A stretch of DNA of 17,676 bases from Clostridia bacterium (GCA_017452335.1 JAFTMP010000238.1:1-17676); one strand, 5' to 3'. Positions 1 through 8,136 are shown, counted from the first letter of the stretch. Notes: generated from the letters alone by a model not told the origin. Translations and numbers: made by a program.

Positions 1-1
1 C

Positions 2-891
2 TTTGGAAAAAGACTGAAAGTTCTTCGCAAAAACAAGAATATGACGCAAGAGGAGCTTGCAAATGCTCTGAATATTTCTTTTCAAGCCATATCAAAATGG
101 GAAAACGAAATTTCAAATCCGGATCTGTCTTTGATCGTACCGCTTGCAGCTGTTTTGGGTGTCAGCACCGATACACTGCTTGGAGCTTTTGAGCAACAAG
201 ATATTTCAAGACAGGAAGAATTGATCAAGGAGCTAAAAAGATCACCAATTGGACCAAAGACGGACGGGCACAAAAGCTGGAAATTGCCCTGACGCTGATT
301 GAGGAAATGCCTAATACCCCCGATGCAACTTATTGGTATGCGTGCTGTGTATACGACTGTTTGGAATACGATGTGCCGGAAGAAGAAAAAAGCACTACCT
401 TCTTCTTGCCGAAAAACATTTTCAAGCCGCGAAGGAAAGCGCAGAATATCAAAACGCATCTGCCGTATCCTTTGTTACTATTCTCTCGCGTCTTGGAAAA
501 GCTGTTGTATCCCCTTTCAGACGATGCATACTACCAAGAGCTTTGTGTATGTTATAATTTTAGAGCACGTTCCGCTATTGAAAAGGGGTAATGCGATAAA
601 GCCATGGATCATTTTGCGCTCTGCGCAGAATATGCCATGAAGGCAGCGGACTATTTGAAGGAACATCAAATCAAAGCGGACACCGTCACGCCATGCCCAA
701 CCCATCCCCTCTTTGCTCGGCGTACCTTTGACCATGAACTGTATTTGCAAGACAATCCCCATGAAATGGTGTACTGTTTTGTAACCTCTCCGAACATGAA
801 AGTGCTCTTTGAAAGAGCGGACCATCAAGCACTGGTCAGTGAACTGCAAAAACGCATGAATGCCTTTGACCCTTTTAATGAAAAAAACTAA
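2..891 (+). pseudogene. Broken XRE-family HTH transcriptional regulator with C-terminal domain, 5' end outside window
   Basis: Reading from base 2, the first part encodes an XRE/Cro-type helix-turn-helix with the motif TQEELANALNISFQAISKWE, followed by a short linker. The sequence-specific DNA-binding role is known for the family. The rest of the protein is still readable, but only by changing frame: one base seems missing in the A-run at 235-239, another in the A-run at 386-391, and a compensating change lies near 500-512. An in-frame TAA then sits at 589-591. The downstream pieces (for example HYLLLAEKHFQAAKESAEY, and MDHFALCAEYAMKAADYL after the stop) read as helical, TPR-like sequence, as in HTH regulators of about 300 residues. 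With four lesions a functional product is unlikely, although homopolymer sequencing errors could explain two of them. The reading ends at TAA 889-891, just before a terminator. The target genes are unknown. Confidence 0.75.
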
Positions 892-897
892 TACTTT

Positions 898-927
898 GCC
901 GCTACCAAATTCGTAGCGGCATTTTTA
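898..927 (+). terminator. Rho-independent terminator after the broken regulator
   Basis: A perfect 8-bp stem, GCCGCTAC (898-905) with GTAGCGGC (913-920), encloses a 7-nt loop and is followed by ATTTTTAT. It lies 6 nt past the stop codon of the broken regulator, so it is probably that gene's original terminator. Confidence 0.85.
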
Positions 928-965
928 TATAATCATGCGTTTGTTTTTTACAAACCGATAACATC

Positions 966-995
966 TTGACAATATTTTGAAGAAAGGATTATTGT
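966..995 (+). promoter_or_regulatory. Possible sigma-A promoter for the small XRE regulator
   Basis: A consensus TTGACA at 966-971 is followed, 18 nt on, by TATTGT at 990-995 (4 of 6 match to TATAAT). It lies in the only gap before the small regulator gene and downstream of a terminator, which is where a promoter is needed. The -10 box is weak. Confidence 0.45.
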
Positions 996-1032
996 ATGCT
1001 CCTATAAAACAACTGCTAAAAGGAGGAGTCGG

Positions 1033-1242
1033 ATGATCATCGGCGATCGTATTCGATATTACCGCAAGCAGCGGGGCTACACACAAAGAGAATTTGCTAA
1101 AAAGCTTTGCATTTCCACGCAAGCCGTTTCCAAATGGGAAAACGGGCACACTTTTCCCGATCTGCCTACTTTCATCCGCATTGCAGAGCTACTGTACGTA
1201 TCTCTTGATAATCTGGCGGGAACTGAATATTTGCGCAGATAA
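1033..1242 (+). CDS. Small XRE-family HTH transcriptional regulator
   Basis: This 69-residue protein is almost entirely one XRE/Cro-type helix-turn-helix domain. The two DNA-contacting helices are around YTQREFAKKLCISTQAVSKW (residues 20-39), followed by the family's ENGHTFPDL turn. There is no effector or dimerisation domain, as in the short stand-alone regulators of this family. The start is supported by AGGAGGAG at 1021-1028, 4 nt upstream of the ATG. It is similar in layout to the HTH part of the broken gene before it, so the two may be diverged relatives. The glycosidase gene follows 95 nt downstream but has its own promoter; regulation of that gene by this protein is possible but only inferred from position. 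Confidence 0.88.
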   Translation: MIIGDRIRYYRKQRGYTQREFAKKLCISTQAVSKWENGHTFPDLPTFIRIAELLYVSLDNLAGTEYLRR

Positions 1243-1265
1243 GCTTTTTAAATTTGCTGACTGAA

Positions 1266-1294
1266 TTGACTTTTTTTCGTTGCTGTGCTATAAT
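1266..1294 (+). promoter_or_regulatory. Near-consensus sigma-A promoter for the glycosidase gene
   Basis: TTGACT at 1266-1271, a 17-nt spacer and TATAAT at 1289-1294. Transcription should begin near 1301, giving a leader of about 37 nt before the ATG at 1338. This position rules out the in-frame upstream ATG at 1254 as the start of the glycosidase. Confidence 0.85.
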
Positions 1295-1337
1295 TTTTCA
1301 AACGAAAAAGGAGCGGGAGCACTCCCACAATACGGTT

Positions 1338-3257
1338 ATGTCAGAAAAATATTTTAAGATTGACCAAAATACCCTTACATGGAACGTTCAAAAAGGTCAG
1401 TGCCATCGGGATGACCTCGAAATGAGCGGGCTTTTCTGTGATGGAATTATTTCTTATGGAGTTACAGAACAAGAGCAGCTATTTTTGGAGCACTGCTTCT
1501 ATTTTCCCACGCTCAGGACCATCCCCAACAATACCCACGCCACCTACTGCTTTACCGTAAAGGAAGATCAGTATCCCCGCTTGATGAATCGAGGCACAAA
1601 GGTCCTTGAACGACCGCTTCGCTTTACGCTTGACGGAACACTTTTGGTTGAGTGCCAAGGGGAAAACGGATTGTATATTACCCGCCGTTTCTATCCCACA
1701 AGTGCGCAAAAATGCTTTGTAGAGCAGATCACACTTTCTTCAAGCACCGACCAAACGCTCACGCTGTCCCTGCCCTCCTATACTTGTCACACGATTGGTC
1801 GGGGAACGAAAGGTGTGTATCTTGCGGAAATCAGCCACACTGCAAACGACATGATTGAATTAAAAGCCGGAGAGTCTTACACATTCGGCGTCTTTTACAG
1901 TGCACGAATTGCAAATGAAGAGAGGATTCTGCCCGATGCGCGCTCTGAGCTTGATAAACGTATGAAGCGCGTTGAAGAGCTTTGTGATGATGCACTGGTG
2001 TTTCGTTCCGGAATTGAAGAGCTGGACACCATGACACGCTTTGCCAAGCTACGCGCAGCAGAAAGCATTTTTGAAACACTCAGCGGTAAATTTCACTCTC
2101 CCGGCGGAAGAGCCTACTACGCGGCAATTTGGTGTAATGACCAGATTGAATATGCCGGACCTCATTTTGCAATGACCGCAGATACCACTGCCATTGACGC
2201 GTCTTTCAATGCTTACAAGGCTTACATCCCCTTTATGTCCGAGTCTTACCATCGTCTGCCCTCTTCTATTATCGCAGAGGGACTGGATATTTGGGAGGGT
2301 GCAGGAGACCGGGGAGATGCGGCAATGTATCTTTACGGTGCGTCTCTGTTTTGCCTATATTTGGGGGATGAACAGATTGCCAAAGAGCTCTACCCCGCCA
2401 TTAAATGGTGCGCAGAATACTGCGAGAGAAAAAAATCTCCCGAAGGAGTGATCTGCTCCGACACCGATGAGCTGGAAGGACGCTTCCCTACCGACGGATA
2501 CGCAAATCTTTCCACCTCCTGCCTTTGTTACGGCGGATTGCTCTTTGCCGCAAAGCTTGCACATAGTCTTGGTGACATTGGAAATGCCGATCTGTATACC
2601 CATCGTGCGGCGAATCTGAAGAACGCTATTGAGGAGTATTTTGGTCACACTCTTCATGGATACGAAACTTATCGTTATTCAAAAGGTTTTGAAACTCTGC
2701 GCGCATGGATCTGTCTTCCTCTTTGCATGGGACTTGATGCCCGCGCGGCAGGGACTCTTGATGCCATGCTATCACCGTATTTGTGGACAGAGGAAGGAAT
2801 GCTCACCTGCGAGATTTCATCGGAAAACCAAAGCAACACCATTTGGGACCGCTCTACACTTTATGGCATAAAGAGCGCGTTCATCGCAGGCGCGGGAGAT
2901 CGGATTATGCCTTTTTTCCTTGCATACTGCCGGAAAAGACTCCTTGGTGAGCGCGTACCCTATGCTGTGGAAGCGTACCCCGAAGGAAGTATGCGGCATC
3001 TCTCGGGAGAAAGTGCGTTATTTGTGCGCATCATCACAGAAGGGATTTTCGGAATCGTTCCCGAAAGTCTCACATCCTTCTCTTTTGTACCACAGCTCCC
3101 AAAGGGAATTCCCTTCTTAAAGCTCTCTTCCCTTCATATTTGCGGCTCCTGCTTTGAAATTAACATTGACGCTCAAGGCTGGACGGTATCCTGTGAAGGT
3201 GTGTCCATTGCACAGGGCGCTAATATGAATGAACGCATAGTTATCCAAAAGCCTTAA
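1338..3257 (+). CDS. Six-hairpin glycosidase-like protein, cytoplasmic
   Basis: A 639-residue protein with the layout of the (alpha/alpha)6-barrel glycoside hydrolases: an N-terminal beta-rich domain (about 1-220), a helical barrel (about 225-575) and a short C-terminal beta domain (about 575-639). Family-like stretches include GGRAYYAAIWCNDQIEYAGP near 256-275 and SMRHLSGESALFVRIITEGI near 551-570. Candidate acidic residues are D268, E271, D319-E321 and D504, but I cannot assign the catalytic pair or the substrate; an alpha-glycoside or rhamnoside is a guess. There is no signal peptide, so it probably acts on imported oligosaccharides or glycosides. The ATG at 1338 is chosen because the promoter ends at 1294 and no other in-frame ATG lies between. 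An AAAGGAG at 1307-1313 is about 24 nt away, unusually far, with an inverted repeat between. The GH family number is left open. Confidence 0.72.
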   Translation: MSEKYFKIDQNTLTWNVQKGQCHRDDLEMSGLFCDGIISYGVTEQEQLFLEHCFYFPTLRTIPNNTHATYCFTVKEDQYPRLMNRGTKVLERPLRFTLDGTLLVECQGENGLYITRRFYPTSAQKCFVEQITLSSSTDQTLTLSLPSYTCHTIGRGTKGVYLAEISHTANDMIELKAGESYTFGVFYSARIANEERILPDARSELDKRMKRVEELCDDALVFRSGIEELDTMTRFAKLRAAESIFETLSGKFHSPGGRAYYAAIWCNDQIEYAGPHFAMTADTTAIDASFNAYKAYIPFMSESYHRLPSSIIAEGLDIWEGAGDRGDAAMYLYGASLFCLYLGDEQIAKELYPAIKWCAEYCERKKSPEGVICSDTDELEGRFPTDGYANLSTSCLCYGGLLFAAKLAHSLGDIGNADLYTHRAANLKNAIEEYFGHTLHGYETYRYSKGFETLRAWICLPLCMGLDARAAGTLDAMLSPYLWTEEGMLTCEISSENQSNTIWDRSTLYGIKSAFIAGAGDRIMPFFLAYCRKRLLGERVPYAVEAYPEGSMRHLSGESALFVRIITEGIFGIVPESLTSFSFVPQLPKGIPFLKLSSLHICGSCFEINIDAQGWTVSCEGVSIAQGANMNERIVIQKP

Positions 3258-3278
3258 AACAATCGCATAAAGGACAAA

Positions 3279-3314
3279 AACCGACAGAAACAAAAATGTT
3301 TCCGTCGGTTTTTT
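3279..3314. terminator. Bidirectional Rho-independent terminator between convergent genes
   Basis: A 14-bp stem with one mismatch (3279-3292 with 3297-3310) has a 4-nt A loop. It is followed by TTTT on the + strand and preceded by an A-run (3276-3280) that becomes a U-run on the - strand. It lies between the glycosidase (+) and the mscS-type gene (-), so it can serve both. Confidence 0.85.
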
Positions 3315-3335
3315 AAATTTTTAAGTTTGTAAAAA

Positions 3336-4154
3336 TTACTGATCGTTGGATACATGCACGTTGAGGTGGGGGTGACCAAGAGCAATGCCGCTCGCCTCAA
3401 ATGCGGGACGTACCTTATCCTGAATGGATCCGTATACTGCCCAATAATCCTCAGTCTTACACCATGCACGAAGCTGAACCTTGTAGGCGCCGTCAGCATA
3501 CTCGGTAACCAAAACGGAGACTGCGGGATCCTTCAAAACCTTGGACTCAGATCCTGCTACCAGCTTGAGAACCTTCTTTGCCTTTTCAAGGTCAGACTCA
3601 AAGGATACAACATAAGTCAGATCCACTCTGCGAGTTTCTTCTGCGGTTACGTTCACCAGAGCAGAGTTGGAAACGCCGCCGTTAGGCAGGAATACCTTTC
3701 TGTTGTCTGTCGTCAAAATAGTGGTGTAGAAAATATTGATCGCAGTTACAAAGCCTTCGTTTCCACCGGAAACAATGTAGTCACCTACCGTAAAGGGTCT
3801 GAACACCAGCAGCATAATGCCGCCTGCGATGTTGGAAAGACCGCCCTGTAAAGCAAGACCAATTGCCACACCGGCAGATGCAATCAGCGCAACAAAGGAT
3901 GCTGCAGGAACACCGAGAATCGAAATACAAACTACGACCAACAGAATCTTTAATCCGAGATTCACTGCACTCTGAACAAAAGATGCAAGAGTCGGGTCAT
4001 ATTTCTTCATCTTGTCGGTCTCAGCAAGTTTCTTTGCAAACTTACCAATCAAAATCCAGCCTACGATCAACAGAACCGCCGCAATAACAGCCTTGATCGC
4101 AAACTGAGAAAGGGTCGTCAGCAACCCAATTAAGAAATTCACAAATGCTTCCAT
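3336..4154 (-). CDS. Small-conductance mechanosensitive channel, MscS family
   Basis: A 272-residue inner-membrane channel that opens under membrane tension to release solutes during hypo-osmotic shock (family knowledge). Three hydrophobic segments lie at about 19-37, 56-82 and 84-115. The last is the Gly/Ala-rich pore helix, with SAGVAIGLALQGGLSNIAGG, and it runs into FRPFTVGDYI at 119-128, the hallmark of the MscS beta domain. The C-terminal alpha/beta domain, about 180-265, is also present. The length is close to E. coli MscS. The start has GGAGGTA at 4161-4167 placed 6 nt upstream. It lies 79 nt beyond the zinc-ribbon gene on the same strand, but has its own promoter. Confidence 0.95.
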   Translation of the reverse strand: MEAFVNFLIGLLTTLSQFAIKAVIAAVLLIVGWILIGKFAKKLAETDKMKKYDPTLASFVQSAVNLGLKILLVVVCISILGVPAASFVALIASAGVAIGLALQGGLSNIAGGIMLLVFRPFTVGDYIVSGGNEGFVTAINIFYTTILTTDNRKVFLPNGGVSNSALVNVTAEETRRVDLTYVVSFESDLEKAKKVLKLVAGSESKVLKDPAVSVLVTEYADGAYKVQLRAWCKTEDYWAVYGSIQDKVRPAFEASGIALGHPHLNVHVSNDQ

Positions 4155-4181
4155 TTAAAATACCTCCAAAACATTATGAAA

Positions 4182-4200
4182 ATACTATTTTCAGTAGTAT
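4182..4200. repeat. Short dyad overlapping the mscS promoter
   Basis: The inverted repeat ATACTA (4182-4187) / TAGTAT (4195-4200) has a 7-nt centre and overlaps the -10 box on the - strand. It has the form of a small operator, but 6-bp dyads are common by chance in AT-rich DNA. Confidence 0.3.
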
Positions 4201-4224
4201 AACACACTTCCGCTCTTTTTTCAA
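4196..4224 (-). promoter_or_regulatory. Sigma-A promoter for the mscS-type gene
   Basis: On the - strand, TTGAAA (4224-4219), a 17-nt spacer and TATACT (4201-4196). Transcription should begin near 4189, about 35 nt before the ATG. It lies wholly in the gap after the zinc-ribbon gene, so the channel can be made independently of the upstream unit. Confidence 0.75.
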
Positions 4225-4233
4225 CACTTTTTT

Positions 4234-5787
4234 TCAAAAACTATCATGAACTTTCCGACATATCGGACAAATCACTTTTCCTTCCCCATCAAGATCCGTA
4301 ATGTTTCTAAAATAAAACCGCGCCTCTTCCCATTTTTTATCTAAGAAGATGTCCTTTCTATGAAAATGCGCTCGTTTTTCGCTCAAGGAAAGATTGTTGA
4401 TACCGGTAGCAAAATAAGTCTCCTTTGTTTGAAAACACAGCTCTTTGGAAATCTGCAATCTGCAAATTGAGCATTCCCAATAACCGTTTGCTTTCCCTTC
4501 TTTGTAGTGCAGCTTGTTGGCGCAAAAAGGGCAAAGATTCTTCTCGGTATCAGAATAGATCATTGCACGCAGAAGAATTTGCTGGATACGCCTAAAGGAC
4601 TCCATGTCATAAACACTCAAAAGCAGTTGATCGTTTGCCTCTTCATTAGGAGAAACAAACAGATACTCGTTTGCACTCAGTGTCTCTTTCACCAAATTCA
4701 GTTGACGCGCTTTCTCTTGTTCCCTGCCTGCAATCAGCAAAACTGTATACTGAGAATTTTTATGCACACTCAAGCGGATAACCGGTATGTCGGCGACCAT
4801 CGTCTTTTGAATATAAAGACTCCATGCACCAAAAACGCCCTCAACATGAGTCTTGTTAAAATCAATAACAGCCTGCGCATCAAGCTTGAAGTTAAAATGA
4901 TAGGCAGCAAAGATTGACAGCATACAACAAAAGATACCGTACGGCTCAAGTCCAAGCTCCGGAAAAGGAGAAGTATTCTCCTCAACTCCGGTTTCATCAA
5001 ACCACTTCAACAAAAGATATACTCGATGGTATTCTTTGTCAGACCTGAAAATATTTGTTTTCTTGAGAGACTTGATGGTTTTTACTTGCTTGCACTGCTT
5101 GTACACAGGACAGTTTAACCGTGCCTTCAAAATCCTTTCAATGTAAAACAGCCTTTCAAGACAATGCTCAACCGATTGACGGCAACGGTCAAACTCTTTG
5201 GTATACCCCACATGAAGTTTTCCAAGGGCAAGGAAATAAGAGGAATGATACAAGCGATCCAAAAAATTAAACTGTAATTCACGATCAGAATACAAAATCC
5301 CCGCCAGCAAACGAATGTGGTATCGAACATAGCGTAAAATGCTATCTACCGCCTTGACCAAGCAAATATTCTCGTAGATCACATAATTATCTTCATGCTG
5401 TACAGTCAGCAGACGCTGTGGCTGTAATCCATCCACGGTCACATTTTTCCAAAGCTCGCTGTGCACGGAGGCATGAACGATCGTTCGGTTGTTTACAATT
5501 CTCACCGACTCCACGGGTAAGATCGCATCAGCATCCTTCAAGCGAATAATTGGTTTCGCAAGAAGATGCTTGATAGCGGGAAGCGCTTGCATGATGCGCT
5601 CCAGTGTTTTTTCGATCTTCTCATAATCCAAATCCTCGCGCAAGGAAAACAAATTGATCTGATCGATCACACTTTGATCGAATTGAGCAACGGTAAGCTG
5701 AGGATGGTTTATTGCAAAGCGTGCAAACGGTTCATACTCGCTCACATACGGCTTTGATTTTACACCGCGTGTTACTTCATTGTCCAT
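4234..5787 (-). CDS. Uncharacterised zinc-ribbon protein, putative partner of the McrB-like ATPase
   Basis: A 517-residue soluble protein that I do not recognise. The N-terminal two thirds are mixed alpha/beta and helical (for example YVIYENICLVKAVDSILRYV near 137-156). The C-terminus carries CxxC pairs at C419/C422, C439/C442 and C507/C510, with H514 after the last; the first two pairs form a plausible zinc ribbon. No clear PD-(D/E)XK nuclease motif or membrane segment is visible. Its position directly after an McrB-like ATPase gene is that of McrC in McrBC systems, and the DUF2357-type partners of similar ATPases are another possible comparison. Both are inferences from arrangement, not from clear similarity. 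The ATG at 5787 is preferred over the in-frame TTG at 5793 because GAGG at 5795-5798 is well spaced only for the ATG. It starts 2 nt after the ATPase stop, so the two are probably translationally coupled. Confidence 0.75.
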   Translation of the reverse strand: MDNEVTRGVKSKPYVSEYEPFARFAINHPQLTVAQFDQSVIDQINLFSLREDLDYEKIEKTLERIMQALPAIKHLLAKPIIRLKDADAILPVESVRIVNNRTIVHASVHSELWKNVTVDGLQPQRLLTVQHEDNYVIYENICLVKAVDSILRYVRYHIRLLAGILYSDRELQFNFLDRLYHSSYFLALGKLHVGYTKEFDRCRQSVEHCLERLFYIERILKARLNCPVYKQCKQVKTIKSLKKTNIFRSDKEYHRVYLLLKWFDETGVEENTSPFPELGLEPYGIFCCMLSIFAAYHFNFKLDAQAVIDFNKTHVEGVFGAWSLYIQKTMVADIPVIRLSVHKNSQYTVLLIAGREQEKARQLNLVKETLSANEYLFVSPNEEANDQLLLSVYDMESFRRIQQILLRAMIYSDTEKNLCPFCANKLHYKEGKANGYWECSICRLQISKELCFQTKETYFATGINNLSLSEKRAHFHRKDIFLDKKWEEARFYFRNITDLDGEGKVICPICRKVHDSF

Positions 5788-5789
5788 GC

Positions 5790-8069
5790 TCAATCCTCAT
5801 TTAAACTCAAAACAAACTGACTGCACTTATGAAGATTCAACCGATCAAAAGCCTCAGCCAACTCTTCTCTGTTATCCACGCTCTTGAACTCCAGCTTGCT
5901 GACAACCTTGCTGAGTAAAATGATCTCCACTGCTTCATGAATAATCGCTTCGGAAGGAACGAAGCAAGATGCATAGATCTTTACAAAATCCTCAATTTGA
6001 TTGGAGATACGGTTACCAAATGTAATGTTGTAAGGCACCAAAAGCTCTTCCACTTCCTTGATTACCGTGCAATCATCAATATCAAATACCACATTTTGCT
6101 TTGCCTGCTCAAACAATTTAAGCAATGTTTCCTTAGAGTAGTACCGTTGTTCCATAGGGGGCAATACCGAATGAGGCTTGGGCGCACGCTTATTAAAATT
6201 CATAGTGTGAGCACGGTCATAGACCTTGTCACTGATCTCAAAGGTGCTCTCATCTCTGTTTGCTGTGCCGATAAACCAAATATTATCCGGAATTTGAATG
6301 GTGTGGCCGTCCTTCAAGCCCTTGTATTCATATAACTGACCGTTTTGTGAGCAATACAATCCGGTATTGAGCAGTTTGATTTGACGGCGATCCTCTTCAT
6401 GCTCCATCAAGGAAAGAAAATCAGAGAAATAGTACTCGATACGGCTCAAGTTCAACTCATCCAAAACGATGAATGTCACACGCTGAGGATCAAGCACCGA
6501 TTTATACAGCGCTTGCGTAAATTTTTTAGGCGTGTAAATCCGGCTGAATTCATTGTAATATCCAAGCAATTCATGCTTGTCACGCCAAGAGGATTCTACC
6601 TCAATGATCTCACAATTGCCTAAGATCGCCTCAGTAAAGATCTTAGGCAAGCTGGTTTTACCCGTACCACTCATACCTTGAAGAATCGTCAGCCTCGAAG
6701 CACCAAGACCCGCAATAAATGTAGCGATGTCGGTAACAGAATATGACAGATGCAATCTGGAGTCCCGTGCATAATTCACAACGAACTGAACAAGTCCGGG
6801 AAGACCGGGCTCCTCCACAGCATGCTCTTCCGCTTTTTTCGTAGCCTCCTGCAGTTGTTCTTCCTTGGAATCCAACTCACTAAAGGCAGGACAGGGATCG
6901 CCTATCGCAGCAGCACCAAAAGACGGCATACCGGAGGATACGGGTGCATGGGAGCCCGCAGAATCAGAGGAAACAGGACCATTTACAGAAATTAACGCCT
7001 CACTCAACGTTCCCTTGGTGTAAGGCTTTCTAAAAACAGTAAATGCGATCAAAGCCACAACAATGCCAAACCAGATCACAGAAGGACTGCTGATCTTGTA
7101 CACGATCTTCAAACCGCTCAGATCCGCACTCTGCGAAAGCCAAGAAACGATCAGATTCTCATTTATTCTCTGAACGATCTCATAGTACTTTCCAAATAAA
7201 CCAATAAGCAAGGTGGCAAGACCTGAGAAAAATAAAGACGCTTGCGCAAACTTAAAGAATAATTTTGATTTACTGATGAAGGAGATCAAGGTAAATACAG
7301 CAAACGCAGATACGATCATCACCACTACCATTAAAACAAAAGCAAGCACCTGGAAGCCCGACTGCGCTTCTTCGTAAGTGGTCAACAATTTATAACCGTT
7401 GAGCGTTACGGCATCATAGCTGGCAGGCTCAATAAACTTCACCTTTAGAATATCGGTAAGGCACGCAACGAGAGTAAACACTGCTCCAAGCAACGTGTAA
7501 ATCAGCATTTCAATACGTGCACCCTTGGCTGTTTTAATGCTCTTTACAGAGCGTTTTTCCTCTGCCACAGATCCCACAACAAAGGCGTACAAGATCGCAA
7601 TTACAACAGACCAAATAAATAGGACGCTACTATCTTCACTGCTGTAACTCCCGGACTTATTATTTAAAATGGTACAGATCACCATTCCGGCAAGATAGTA
7701 TAAACCGGTAAAAACTGCACTGACCGTGATACACCGCTGGGTCTTTGTTACATAGGAGGTATCCTTCTTGAAATAACTGCGTATCGAAGAAAGAAAAACA
7801 CCTAACGCCACCGCACTGAAAACACATACAGGTAAAAATGCCACCAGGGTGAGCAACATGCCCGATCCAAAGTCAACTACATCAATGGGAACAAGCGCAT
7901 TTCCCGTAAAATCATTTACATAAAGGGGCGTAAAAAACATGGAAAATGTCAAAAACAAGCTGATCAGCCCAAGAACAAAAGAAAAACATTTACGCATTAC
8001 CTTCTTGTTTTTCTTAAAAAAGCTGAAGGCAATCGTGAAAACATCGCCTTTTTGAGATTTTTTACTCAT
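5790..8069 (-). CDS. Membrane-anchored McrB-like AAA+ ATPase
   Basis: A 759-residue two-part protein. Residues 28-50, 69-94, 112-135, 149-169, 187-208, 239-265, 273-292 and 331-347 are hydrophobic and give about eight membrane segments. A low-complexity linker (about 350-425) follows, then an AAA+ domain. Walker A is GMSGTGKT (465-472), Walker B is VTFIVLDELN (531-540, D537 E538), the sensor-1 region is FIGTANRDES (599-608), and a candidate arginine finger is R619 in DKVYDRA. The TANRD segment matches the position of the NTADRS nucleotide-specificity motif of McrB, so the domain belongs with McrB/dynein-like AAA+ proteins; ATP or GTP preference is unknown. The domain should face the cytoplasm. 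The start has AGGAGG at 8075-8080, 5 nt before the ATG. The gene follows the atp terminator closely, and no good promoter is visible in the gap. The zinc-ribbon gene follows after 2 nt. Confidence 0.82.
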   Translation of the reverse strand: MSKKSQKGDVFTIAFSFFKKNKKVMRKCFSFVLGLISLFLTFSMFFTPLYVNDFTGNALVPIDVVDFGSGMLLTLVAFLPVCVFSAVALGVFLSSIRSYFKKDTSYVTKTQRCITVSAVFTGLYYLAGMVICTILNNKSGSYSSEDSSVLFIWSVVIAILYAFVVGSVAEEKRSVKSIKTAKGARIEMLIYTLLGAVFTLVACLTDILKVKFIEPASYDAVTLNGYKLLTTYEEAQSGFQVLAFVLMVVVMIVSAFAVFTLISFISKSKLFFKFAQASLFFSGLATLLIGLFGKYYEIVQRINENLIVSWLSQSADLSGLKIVYKISSPSVIWFGIVVALIAFTVFRKPYTKGTLSEALISVNGPVSSDSAGSHAPVSSGMPSFGAAAIGDPCPAFSELDSKEEQLQEATKKAEEHAVEEPGLPGLVQFVVNYARDSRLHLSYSVTDIATFIAGLGASRLTILQGMSGTGKTSLPKIFTEAILGNCEIIEVESSWRDKHELLGYYNEFSRIYTPKKFTQALYKSVLDPQRVTFIVLDELNLSRIEYYFSDFLSLMEHEEDRRQIKLLNTGLYCSQNGQLYEYKGLKDGHTIQIPDNIWFIGTANRDESTFEISDKVYDRAHTMNFNKRAPKPHSVLPPMEQRYYSKETLLKLFEQAKQNVVFDIDDCTVIKEVEELLVPYNITFGNRISNQIEDFVKIYASCFVPSEAIIHEAVEIILLSKVVSKLEFKSVDNREELAEAFDRLNLHKCSQFVLSLNED

Positions 8070-8098
8070 GCAAACCTCCTAATAATACCAAAATTTAC

Positions 8099-8129
8099 AA
8101 AAACAGGGCGAAAAAGCCGCCCTGTTTTT
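8099..8129 (-). terminator. Rho-independent terminator of the atp operon
   Basis: A perfect 12-bp stem, AAAAACAGGGCG (8099-8110) with CGCCCTGTTTTT (8118-8129), encloses a 7-nt loop. On the - strand it is followed by TGTAAATTTT. It begins 7 nt past the atpC stop codon and ends only about 19 nt before the ribosome binding site of the membrane ATPase gene. The A/T-rich base of the stem would let it work in both directions. Confidence 0.9.
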
Positions 8130-8136
8130 CAATTCA

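Noticed and set aside
1254..1337. N-terminal extension of the glycosidase from the ATG at 1254
   Set aside because: The promoter boxes at 1266-1294 lie inside it, so the transcript would not include that start, and the extra residues do not look like protein of this family.
3354..3851. Open frame of 165 codons on the + strand
   Set aside because: Antisense to the MscS-type gene, which has clear family motifs; no plausible ribosome binding site.
4225..4260. Terminator after the zinc-ribbon gene
   Set aside because: There are T/A runs but no stable hairpin that I can see, so read-through into the MscS-type gene stays possible.
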